A stretch of DNA of 21,604 nt from Tiamatella sp964451715 (lineage in GTDB: Archaea; Thermoproteota; Thermoprotei_A; Sulfolobales; Acidilobaceae). Every line of letters begins with the position of its first letter. Positions within the stretch are counted from its first letter, which is position 1. The notes below the pieces were generated by a model. That model saw nothing but the letters and a program-made list of their open reading frames with translations. It ran no database searches and was not told the DNA's origin. Positions 1 through 6,475 of the stretch are shown here, in pieces. Location of the stretch: NCBI GenBank assembly GCA_964451715.1, contig CAYVIZ010000020.1, positions 1-21,604 of the forward strand. Direction: 5' to 3'. The position numbers and the translations under genes were made by a program.

Positions 1-58
1 GTTGAGCGGCTGGCGGATCACCTCGTGGTCCGGGGTTCAGATCCGCGCGGGCCCACCA
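1..58 (+). tRNA. 3' part of a tRNA (or tRNA-like remnant), possibly tRNA-Leu
   Basis: Bases 48-54 (CGGGCCC) fit the 3' strand of an acceptor stem, followed by discriminator A55 and an encoded CCA at 56-58. Bases 31-47 form a T arm with loop TTCAGAT. Bases 16-30 can fold as a 6-bp stem with a CTC loop (16-21 with 25-30), which fits the long variable arm of a class II tRNA. An A discriminator favours Leu over Ser in archaea. The anticodon cannot be read safely and the 5' half lies outside the window. Two positions are unusual: the normally invariant A58 of the T loop is G (base 40), and the middle T-stem pair is G-G (33 with 45). It may be a real but divergent tRNA or a decayed copy. Confidence 0.7.
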
Positions 59-117
59 TTGTAAATCTCATGTTTAATGATAGGCCCTAAGGAGGAATAC
101 GAGACATCGGATAACAT

Positions 118-1197
118 TTATCCGTATATACTAGTTATCGATTCCAGGAATCTTCTCAAAGAGAATTCTTCGAGCGCTGTCTTATAAGCGTTCCTCCCCA
201 CTCTTCTGGCATAATCCATGTTGCCAACTACAAATTCGATCTTGTTTTTAAAACATTCTACATCACCTGCAGGACACAAAAACCCGTTCACACCATCTTT
301 AATTATCTCTGCTATGCCTCCCACTCTTGAAGATATAACAACTCTACCTGAAGCCATGCTCTCTAGTAACAGCAATGGAAGGCCTTCCCTATAAGTGGGC
401 ATTAAAACTATCCCGTGTTCACTCATAAGTGAAGGCATCTCGAACCATTCTATTCTCCTTAATCCAGGGCCTATCATCGTTATTCTACTGTCTAGCAGCC
501 TTGATAATCGGGATGCTATATTGTATCCCTTATCCGGATTCGAACCACCTGCATAAAGTATACGGTTCAGGGTGTCTTCGTTTATCCCTTTCTCCCCCAC
601 TTTGAAGAAGGAAGGTAACGCGGGGTTATAGATTGTAGTTATGGGTAGGTCTAAACCTAGATGCCTTGTATATTTATCCAGTAGTTTTTTGTCCCTTCTA
701 CTTAGCACTATTAAGTGGTCAGCGTTTATGCTTGTAATCTCCTTTATATAGTTTAGATTTATATAGGGGTCTTGAACGTTATAGAATGATCCGTGAAAAT
801 GCAGGATTATCTTTGCTTTCTTGAATCTTTCTGCAGCATTAACCCATCCCCTGAAGTTCAAAACTCTGTATTTGGGAGGAATCCCAAACCCATACAGTGG
901 GATATGTAGATGTAATATGTCTGCATCACTATTATCTAATAGTATTTTATATAAATTGTATTGGTTTACTATTTCCATTATATAATCCATCTTTTTTATA
1001 TTAGAATAAAAGCCATGACTCACTATATCTATATTATTAAACGAGTAATGGATTTTATCCATTGTCGGGAACTTAGATACAATCAAAACCCTGTACCCAT
1101 TCAATGACAACAAAACAGAAAGTATCTCCACAAGCCTTGTCCTCCCGCCTCCATATCTTATCCCTATACCCGGCGTTACCATTACCACTTTCTTCAT
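118..1197 (-). CDS. Family 4 glycosyltransferase (GT-B fold), AT-rich
   Basis: A 359-residue protein starting at ATG. It is predicted to transfer a sugar from a nucleotide-activated donor to a glycan or lipid acceptor at the cytoplasmic face of the membrane. The N-terminal half carries the glycine-rich stretch of GT4 enzymes (about 10-20, IGIRYGGGRT). The C-terminal donor-binding half has GGSNPDKG near 217-224, then the EX7E motif as E271 and E279 in REGLPLLLLE, then the usual GGIAEIIKDGVNGFL segment near 293-307. The gene is clearly richer in A+T than every other gene here and lies next to the tRNA-like end, so it may be acquired DNA. It could be read from the same strand as the methyltransferase and stress-protein genes upstream of it, after a 32-base gap. 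The sugar and acceptor cannot be inferred. Confidence 0.88.
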   Translation of the reverse strand: MKKVVMVTPGIGIRYGGGRTRLVEILSVLLSLNGYRVLIVSKFPTMDKIHYSFNNIDIVSHGFYSNIKKMDYIMEIVNQYNLYKILLDNSDADILHLHIPLYGFGIPPKYRVLNFRGWVNAAERFKKAKIILHFHGSFYNVQDPYINLNYIKEITSINADHLIVLSRRDKKLLDKYTRHLGLDLPITTIYNPALPSFFKVGEKGINEDTLNRILYAGGSNPDKGYNIASRLSRLLDSRITMIGPGLRRIEWFEMPSLMSEHGIVLMPTYREGLPLLLLESMASGRVVISSRVGGIAEIIKDGVNGFLCPAGDVECFKNKIEFVVGNMDYARRVGRNAYKTALEEFSLRRFLESITSIYG

Positions 1198-1229
1198 ATC
1201 TAAAGCCCTCGGTACTAAGCACTCACAAC

Positions 1230-1829
1230 CTATAACGAGATACCCGTTCTAGATATATAATCAATAAGTCCCGGAGCAAACAAGGGTTTCCCATCCTTCA
1301 CAGGATAAGCAAAAGGCAAAACCACCTCTACATTTCCCATAGGCGTGTCCACCTTTATGACCGGATTCTCGAGAAGCTCTATTTCATCGAGCCTCCTGCC
1401 ACTCATAACCTCGAGGGCCACATATACAGCCCCGTCTATGCTGAGCTGTCTATTGCCCAGATTCCTAGTAGAAGCCCATGGGAGCCGCTCTCTCAGAAGC
1501 CTGGTTCTCCCCCTCCTCGGGTAGTCCCCGAGTATCCCCCCTATAACGAGGCAGTCAACACTACCAGCCTCCCCGGACTCTAGCTGCTTATCGGCCGAGG
1601 GGTCTAGGAGTATTACACTTCTCCCCCTACAGTATTCCTCCACATGCATAGGCGTTGTCCTAGGCTTACGCGTCATCTTCTTGGCCGCGTAGAGAGAAAG
1701 CATAGAGTCTAGTTCACTGTTGGAACCTGTTATTACCAGTTTATCCCCACTCATATTGGCGGCGTGGAGGTATTCTAGTACAACCCACTCTCCGGGCTCC
1801 TCCATGTTCTCTATAACTATCTCCACCAA
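1230..1829 (-). CDS. SFM1-like SPOUT methyltransferase (predicted protein-arginine or RNA methyltransferase)
   Basis: A 199-residue protein starting at TTG (GTG is the next codon). It resembles the SFM1 (formerly DUF431) family of SPOUT-fold, AdoMet-dependent methyltransferases. Features seen: the N-terminal VIENMEEPGEWVVLEYLHAA segment (about 5-24); GGILGDYPRRGRT at 97-109; and RNLGNRQLSID at 122-132, which together form the trefoil-knot cofactor site in this family. Yeast Sfm1 methylates an arginine of ribosomal protein uS3. Archaeal members are usually annotated as hypothetical or RNA methyltransferases. The target here is unknown; a ribosomal substrate is inference. It lies 48 bases after the stress-protein gene on the same strand. 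The family call rests on remembered motif similarity. Confidence 0.75.
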   Translation of the reverse strand: MVEIVIENMEEPGEWVVLEYLHAANMSGDKLVITGSNSELDSMLSLYAAKKMTRKPRTTPMHVEEYCRGRSVILLDPSADKQLESGEAGSVDCLVIGGILGDYPRRGRTRLLRERLPWASTRNLGNRQLSIDGAVYVALEVMSGRRLDEIELLENPVIKVDTPMGNVEVVLPFAYPVKDGKPLFAPGLIDYISRTGISL

Positions 1830-1877
1830 AACACTATCCCCAGAGCAGGCCAGACCCGCCTATCTTCTATTTCTACT

Positions 1878-2336
1878 CTACTTCCCAGACTCCTCGTAGT
1901 ACTCCACTACAAGCACATCCCTATCCGCGTGTCTTACAACCTCGCTGCTCACACTCCCCATGAGTTTCTCTATGAAGCTTCTGACCCCTCTTCTACCTAC
2001 AACTATCAGGTCAGCGTTTAGCTCCTTCGCTTTTTCAATGATTACATAGCCTGCTCCTCCCACCTCGACAACCGTATCAGCGACCTCTGCTCCCTTCTCC
2101 GAGGCGTAGCGGGCAGCCTTCTCTAGGGTCTCCCTGGCGTTTTCCTCCATAACCTTTAAGGCACCCTCAATAGTAGGGGTCATCAGGCCCACATAGTCCT
2201 GTATAGGAGGCACGGCGTGGACCAGGAAGAGCTTGCCGTTGAATGCCTTGGAGAGCTCTACGGCCTTGTCGAGAGCCTTGTAGGAGGCCTTGCTGCCGTC
2301 TATGCCGACTAGGATTCTCTTATACAAGGATTTCAT
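1878..2336 (-). CDS. Universal stress protein (UspA family)
   Basis: A single-domain cytoplasmic protein of about 152 residues with a Rossmann-like alpha/beta fold. It begins RILVGIDGSKAS, the typical first strand and nucleotide-contact loop. It ends with the ATP-binding signature G-2X-G-9X-G-S (GRRG followed by MGS, about 114-128), so it is probably an ATP-binding member. Such proteins are usually dimers with signalling or stress roles; the role here is unknown. ATG at 2336 is preferred; a GTG codon directly upstream (2339) could add one residue. A TATA-like element at 2368-2376 predicts transcription starting near 2346, giving a very short leader. The gene is divergent from the aminotransferase-like gene. 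Confidence 0.92.
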   Translation of the reverse strand: MKSLYKRILVGIDGSKASYKALDKAVELSKAFNGKLFLVHAVPPIQDYVGLMTPTIEGALKVMEENARETLEKAARYASEKGAEVADTVVEVGGAGYVIIEKAKELNADLIVVGRRGVRSFIEKLMGSVSSEVVRHADRDVLVVEYYEESGK

Positions 2337-2341
2337 CACCG

Positions 2342-2349
2342 TATATTAA
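2342..2349 (+). promoter_or_regulatory. TATA box of the aminotransferase-like gene
   Basis: TATATTAA lies about 26 bases ahead of a predicted start of transcription near 2372. That leaves a leader of about 20 bases carrying GGAGGT (2377-2382) before TTG at 2393, which supports the shorter gene start. It lies within about 30 bases of the oppositely oriented uspA promoter. Confidence 0.45.
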
Positions 2350-2367
2350 TGATGTGGCTTTACTTGC

Positions 2368-2376
2368 ATATAAATT
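2368..2376 (-). promoter_or_regulatory. TATA box of the universal stress protein gene
   Basis: On the minus strand this reads ATTTATATG, centred about 26 bases ahead of a predicted transcript start near 2346. The ATG at 2336 would then follow a leader of about 10 bases. The two divergent transcripts would overlap at their 5' ends. Confidence 0.45.
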
Positions 2377-2392
2377 GGAGGTAAACGGGGTA

Positions 2393-3289
2393 TTGGATGA
2401 GGAGCTTTTCAGGGAGTATGTCGGCATAGAACCCTCGATGACATATATTGATCACGCGGGTAGGGGAGGCCTAATAGCCTGGGCCGGTGTAGAGTTCATA
2501 GAACAGAAAGCCGGCAGCCATACACCCATAGAGGACTTGAACGGGGAGCTAGCCGGTATCCTCAAGGAGCTGCTAGGAGTAAGAGGCACAGCCGAGCTAA
2601 GCCTATGCTGGAACCCGGTCTCCGCCATAGAGTCGGTGATAGCCGGTAGAGGCATTGTTTACGAGTACGGTGACCCTCCCCCATTCAGGGTAGAGGCATG
2701 CAGGAATAGCGAGTGCCCGGTATTCCACAGCGTCGTAAACCCCTTCACCGGAGCCTACAAACCCTTCATAGACTGTAGAAGAGGAGGCTGCATCCTAGAC
2801 CTAACCTACACTCTAGGCGTTAGGGAGATACCCCAGGTGGAAGGCGAGTTCATGGCTTACGCGTTTTTCGACAAGTGGCTAATGACGCCTGGAAAAACGG
2901 GGCTACTCCTCAGTACTCAAGGAATACACGCTCCGGACTGCCAGGAGCCTAGTCCACTTATACTACTATACGTCTACGGGGTTGTAAGATACCTTGCCGA
3001 GAAGGGTTTCGAGTGGGTGAAAGACAGGATACTCGGACTCACATACGAGTACGGGTGGCTCCTCGACAAGGCAGGCTATACGCCCTTCACCCCTCCAGAG
3101 GACGAGTATAGAGCAGGCATACTGACGTTCCCCCTCAGGATGAGCCCCGAAGAGGCCTATAGGCTTGCAGCCCGCCTGGAGGATCTCCGCGTCTACATAG
3201 GCTTCCACGGCTATAAGGCCGTCTCGCTATCCCCGAACATATACAATACAGTAAACGACATAGACGCCCTCCTGAGGCTGCTGCCCTAG
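2393..3289 (+). CDS. Compact class V (NifS-like) aminotransferase family protein, function unknown
   Basis: About 298 residues from TTG 2393. This start is chosen because GGAGGT at 2377-2382 and a TATA box at 2342-2349 fit it; longer versions would overlap uspA. The N-terminus (SMTYIDHAGRGG) matches the opening of class V aminotransferases and cysteine desulfurases. A central CILDLTYTLG corresponds to the strand carrying the PLP-binding aspartate. FFDKWLMTPGKTGLLL resembles the segment in which the PLP lysine is followed by a glycine-rich turn, so a PLP lysine may be kept. The protein is about 80 residues shorter than typical members and the Thr/Ser-rich loop is poorly conserved (SLCWNPVSAIE). 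It is cysteine-rich in the middle (C at EACRNSECPVF and DCRRGGC). The substrate is unknown. Confidence 0.7.
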   Translation: MDEELFREYVGIEPSMTYIDHAGRGGLIAWAGVEFIEQKAGSHTPIEDLNGELAGILKELLGVRGTAELSLCWNPVSAIESVIAGRGIVYEYGDPPPFRVEACRNSECPVFHSVVNPFTGAYKPFIDCRRGGCILDLTYTLGVREIPQVEGEFMAYAFFDKWLMTPGKTGLLLSTQGIHAPDCQEPSPLILLYVYGVVRYLAEKGFEWVKDRILGLTYEYGWLLDKAGYTPFTPPEDEYRAGILTFPLRMSPEEAYRLAARLEDLRVYIGFHGYKAVSLSPNIYNTVNDIDALLRLLP

Positions 3290-3297
3290 CGGGGAGA

Positions 3298-4281
3298 CTA
3301 GTACTCTTCTATCTTCACACCCTCCACGCCGAAGACCCCTATACCAGACCAAGGCGCGTCGGAGAGCAGTATCTCTCTAACACGGTTAGCCTCATCGACG
3401 CCGGCTAGTGCCACTATGGAGCCCCCCCTGCCTGCTCCTGTTAGCTTCGCTCCCAGCGCGCCGGCGGCCCTTGCCCTGTAGAGGAGCCTTTCTATACGCT
3501 CGTTAGACGTTCCTATAGAGTAGAGTAGCCCCTGGTTTATGTTCATGAGCTCTCCCAGCCTAGCGGAGTCCCCCTCATATAACGCCTTAACTGCCTCCAA
3601 GACTATCTCCTCCGCCGCCCTGTATACGTGTTCAAGTACCCCCGGGTATCTATCATAGAGGCTTAGAACATCCATGACAACGTCCCCAGTCCTCCTCTTA
3701 ACACCCGTGTCCGCTATGACCATGACCGCGTCGCTTAGCCGTGTCTCTATACGCTTGTAGCCCTCTCTCCTGCTATAGAGTATAACGCCGCCCTCAACGA
3801 CTATAGTGTTATCTATGCCGCTGGGCTTGCCGTGTACAACCTTCTCTGCCTCATAGCTCATCTTAACCCAGAGATCCTTGTCGTCGCTGAAGCCTAGGAG
3901 CCTCCCGTAAGACGCTGTGAAGGCGGCGGCGCTAGCGGCGCTGGATCCGAGGCCGGCTGAGACGGGTATCTCCGATTCTATGGTTACCCGTGCAGGCTCT
4001 ATCCCGTCGAGCCTCATATACTCCTCGAGTATCCTCACGAACGGGCTGAAGACGCCTGGGTGTCCTGTCTTGACTTTGAGCACTCCTTTATCCAGGTATA
4101 CACGGGCCTGTGCCCCCAGGTTCCTGCTTTCAATTATTAGGGGCCACTCCCTCTTCTCCACCGAAGTAACATAGGCTCTGAGGCCTATACTGCCTGCTAT
4201 AGCATGGTTCCCCCTTACAACGAAGTGCTCCCCGTAGAGTATGATTTTGCCGGGGGCACTCGCTTTTACTCTGACGGTCAC
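3298..4281 (-). CDS. mvk: Mevalonate kinase
   Basis: A 327-residue GHMP-family kinase starting at GTG with a GGAG sequence shortly upstream. It phosphorylates mevalonate with ATP in the pathway to isoprenoid membrane lipids. Seen: the N-terminal GHMP motif APGKIILYGEHFVV (9-22); the ATP-binding loop PVSAGLGSSAASAA (106-119); KPSGIDNT, whose D157 matches the catalytic aspartate; and the C-terminal KLTGAGRGG motif (279-287). Length and motifs fit archaeal mevalonate kinases. The ends of this gene and the plus-strand aminotransferase-like gene are 8 bases apart. It follows deoC by 55 bases on the same strand and is probably co-transcribed with it, although the two pathways are unrelated. Confidence 0.95.
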   Translation of the reverse strand: MTVRVKASAPGKIILYGEHFVVRGNHAIAGSIGLRAYVTSVEKREWPLIIESRNLGAQARVYLDKGVLKVKTGHPGVFSPFVRILEEYMRLDGIEPARVTIESEIPVSAGLGSSAASAAAFTASYGRLLGFSDDKDLWVKMSYEAEKVVHGKPSGIDNTIVVEGGVILYSRREGYKRIETRLSDAVMVIADTGVKRRTGDVVMDVLSLYDRYPGVLEHVYRAAEEIVLEAVKALYEGDSARLGELMNINQGLLYSIGTSNERIERLLYRARAAGALGAKLTGAGRGGSIVALAGVDEANRVREILLSDAPWSGIGVFGVEGVKIEEY

Positions 4282-4336
4282 AGCGTCTCCACTCCCCGCT
4301 ATTATCCTAAGGGTTCCCGCTGTCTAACTACTATAC

Positions 4337-5068
4337 CTAGCCTAGGCCGCATATATCACTGTATTGCTCTACTATCCTGAAGCCGCTGCTGGTCCCTACC
4401 CTCGAGGCCCCGCTCGCTATGGCGGATGCCAGGTCGTGGAAGCTCCTTATGCCCCCGGCGGCCTTTACTTTGAGCTTATAGTTCCTCGCCACACTGTAGA
4501 GCCTGTGAACACTGTAAGGATCCCCGCCCTTTGATATGACGCCTGTACTGGTTTTCACCCATCTGAAACCCGCCCGTGCAGCCTTGTCGACCAAGACCTC
4601 GAGCTCCCTGCCATCGAGCAGAGGGACTTCCACTATGAGCTTCCCAACAGACCCGGCTTCACTTATGATGTCCGCCAGAGCCCTGAGGTGGTCCTCGAGA
4701 AGCTCTGTCTCGCCGCTCCTAACAAGGTGTAGTGGGGCAACCACGTCTACCTCGCTTATATTCTCCCTCAAGAGTAGGCTCAACCCTCTCACACACTCGT
4801 CCCGACCATAGAACGGGTATGGGAAGCAGTAGACTGTGCATATCCTCCCATACCTCCCTAGCCCCCTGGATGCGAGTATGCCTGCATGGTGGGGCGGGAT
4901 CATGGCACAGTAGAATCCCTCCTCGAAGCTCTTCAGGACGAAGTCCTCCGCCTCGTCTATTGTCAGCGTGGGGGACAGGTTGGTGTTGTCTATAAGCGAT
5001 ACAAGCTCCTCCCGGCTTTCCACTACGTTGCAAGGAGAACATTTGCCCATAATATCGCACCTAAGCAA
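4337..5068 (-). CDS. deoC: Deoxyribose-phosphate aldolase
   Basis: A 243-residue class I aldolase with a TIM-barrel fold. It cleaves 2-deoxyribose 5-phosphate to glyceraldehyde 3-phosphate and acetaldehyde in nucleoside salvage. Family residues visible: D27 in LIDNTNLSPT, D108 in SEVDVV, the Schiff-base lysine K172 in VKTSTGV, and K202 in VKAAGGIRSF. The N-terminus up to about residue 20 is longer and more cysteine-rich than usual (C4, C10, C13). The listed start is TTG 5068; ATG at 5050 (MGKCSPC) is an equally plausible start. The upstream inverted repeat at 5079-5110 brackets an AT-rich core that is the likely TATA box. This gene probably heads a deoC-mvk transcript. Confidence 0.93.
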   Translation of the reverse strand: MLRCDIMGKCSPCNVVESREELVSLIDNTNLSPTLTIDEAEDFVLKSFEEGFYCAMIPPHHAGILASRGLGRYGRICTVYCFPYPFYGRDECVRGLSLLLRENISEVDVVAPLHLVRSGETELLEDHLRALADIISEAGSVGKLIVEVPLLDGRELEVLVDKAARAGFRWVKTSTGVISKGGDPYSVHRLYSVARNYKLKVKAAGGIRSFHDLASAIASGASRVGTSSGFRIVEQYSDICGLG

Positions 5069-5078
5069 GGATTCCTTA

Positions 5079-5110
5079 CTAGAGGCTAATTATTATAATA
5101 TAGCCTCTAG
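5079..5110 (-). promoter_or_regulatory. Perfect 10-bp inverted repeat around the likely deoC TATA box
   Basis: CTAGAGGCTA (5079-5088) and its exact reverse complement TAGCCTCTAG (5101-5110) flank a 12-base spacer of only A and T, ATTATTATAATA. On the minus strand the spacer supplies a TATA element about 26 bases before the deoC TTG start. A dimeric repressor bound here would cover the promoter. The repeat starts just 5' of the antiporter stop codon on the map, so a terminator role for that gene is the alternative. Confidence 0.6.
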
Positions 5111-5115
5111 AGGCG

Positions 5116-6216
5116 CTAGATGCTCTCCTCCGGGGCTCCACCAGTTATCATGCTGGCAACAAGCGTCGCCACTAGAGCAGTGAACATGACGCCCGCGGCG
5201 AGCTCCGCTGAGAGGACGCCCGTCTTGAGGCCGCTGTAGGCTATAATAGTGGACACCGTTAGCCTCGCCCCGAAGACGTTTGAGAGCCTCAGATCCCTAA
5301 GCCCGGAAGCCATTCTCAGCGCTGCATGGGTTGCGAGCACCTTAGCTGGGTAGCTTGAGGCGAATAGTATGAGCGCGACCAGCCATATGTTAGATACCTC
5401 GGCACTTGATATCAATAGTCCCGCGTTGGTGAAGAATATGGGTGCGAGGAAACCGAAGGTCAGAGTGGACGTCTTACCGGCTATGGCATCCCTGTCGGGG
5501 CTCGTTGAGAATGCTACACCGAGGAGGAAGGAGAATAATATACCGTGTATACCGGCTACCTCGCTGAAGAGTGTTATCACTAGTAGCAGGGCCAGTATGA
5601 GCCTGGTCTCCGCCTCGAAGCCTATACGTGGAAGCCGCCTAATGTATCTGGCAGTAGCCCAGGGGATCACGATGAGTGAGACCACGTATATCGCCAGTAT
5701 CTTCGAGGGCTTGAATACCACTGCTGTATAGGCTATTATGCTGATTATATCAGCCGCCATCGCACTGGCCAGTATGAGCTGGCCCCTCCTCAGGGCTATT
5801 ATCCCGGTCTTACGTATGATCATATAAACAACGGCTACACTAGTGGTTGACACGCCTACAGCCGCGAGAAGGCTATCGGTCACCCCGTATCCTAGGATGC
5901 TCAGCAAGAGATACGTGGACGCCATGGGGGCGAAGAAGCTTGTAGATCCTACTATCAAGCTCTTCGCGAGGACGCTCCTCAGGAGGTTCACGTCGACCTC
6001 GAGTCCGGCCATGAACATGAGTATGACACCGCCTATCAGGGCAAGCGTGTCCAGTATATCACCCGTGGATATCCCCATGACGCCTATAATGTAGCCTAGG
6101 AGTATCTCGAACATGGCCGGGGTAACTCCAAGTGACTCGGCCAAAAGCACAGACGCGAGGACCACTCCTGAGACCGCGGTGAGGGTTGCCAGTATATCCG
6201 TGTCGCTCTCTCCCAT
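5116..6216 (-). CDS. CPA2-type cation/proton antiporter membrane protein (start uncertain)
   Basis: At least 366 residues from ATG 6216, with around a dozen hydrophobic segments. It resembles the membrane domain of Na+/H+ or K+/H+ exchangers of the CPA2 (Kef/NapA-like) family. Seen: LLGYIIGVMGI in the first helices; GGVILMFMAGLEVDVNLL, matching the conserved FxxGLE segment; AVGVSTTSVAVVYMI; and LLGVAFSTSP and FLAPIFFTNAGLL in the C-terminal half. There is no cytoplasmic regulatory TrkA domain. The frame stays open upstream to a stop at 6334-6336 and encodes basic residues plus a hydrophobic helix, but contains no ATG, GTG or TTG. The true N-terminus is therefore uncertain. The transported ion is unknown. 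Confidence 0.85.
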   Translation of the reverse strand: MGESDTDILATLTAVSGVVLASVLLAESLGVTPAMFEILLGYIIGVMGISTGDILDTLALIGGVILMFMAGLEVDVNLLRSVLAKSLIVGSTSFFAPMASTYLLLSILGYGVTDSLLAAVGVSTTSVAVVYMIIRKTGIIALRRGQLILASAMAADIISIIAYTAVVFKPSKILAIYVVSLIVIPWATARYIRRLPRIGFEAETRLILALLLVITLFSEVAGIHGILFSFLLGVAFSTSPDRDAIAGKTSTLTFGFLAPIFFTNAGLLISSAEVSNIWLVALILFASSYPAKVLATHAALRMASGLRDLRLSNVFGARLTVSTIIAYSGLKTGVLSAELAAGVMFTALVATLVASMITGGAPEESI

Positions 6217-6442
6217 GTGGCGGCCTACGTAGAAGGCTTTTATTCCTATGATCAGGAGTGCTGAGATAGCTATCCCCGTTAATCCCAGTATTATCCTTAT
6301 CCTCTTGTATGCTTTTATCCGTTGTGATAAGGCTCAGCACCCTTGAATATGCCGTGGCTCCTTGTTTAATTTGGGGCTGGGGGGTTTATTAGGCATACCA
6401 CAATACTAATGTTACCTATATATAGGAAGGACTGGTTCACCA

Positions 6443-6450
6443 CATATAAA
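6443..6450 (+). promoter_or_regulatory. TATA box of the ABC exporter operon
   Basis: CATATAAA lies 26-33 bases ahead of the ATG at 6476. A typical archaeal spacing puts the first transcribed base at or within a few bases of that ATG, indicating a leaderless mRNA and arguing against the upstream GTG at 6461. Confidence 0.6.
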
Positions 6451-6475
6451 CGGGCTGCCAGTGGTGCATGAAGCT

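Noticed and set aside
2243..2392. Longer N-terminus of the aminotransferase-like gene
   Set aside because: It would be antisense to the start of uspA, is rich in Cys/Arg/Pro in a shadow-like way, and precedes the likely promoter. TTG 2393 has a good ribosome binding site.
6059..6340. Minus-strand frame with a GTG start overlapping the antiporter start
   Set aside because: It is a +1 shadow of the antiporter gene with no recognisable domain. It was kept only as a possible clue to a frameshift at the antiporter start.
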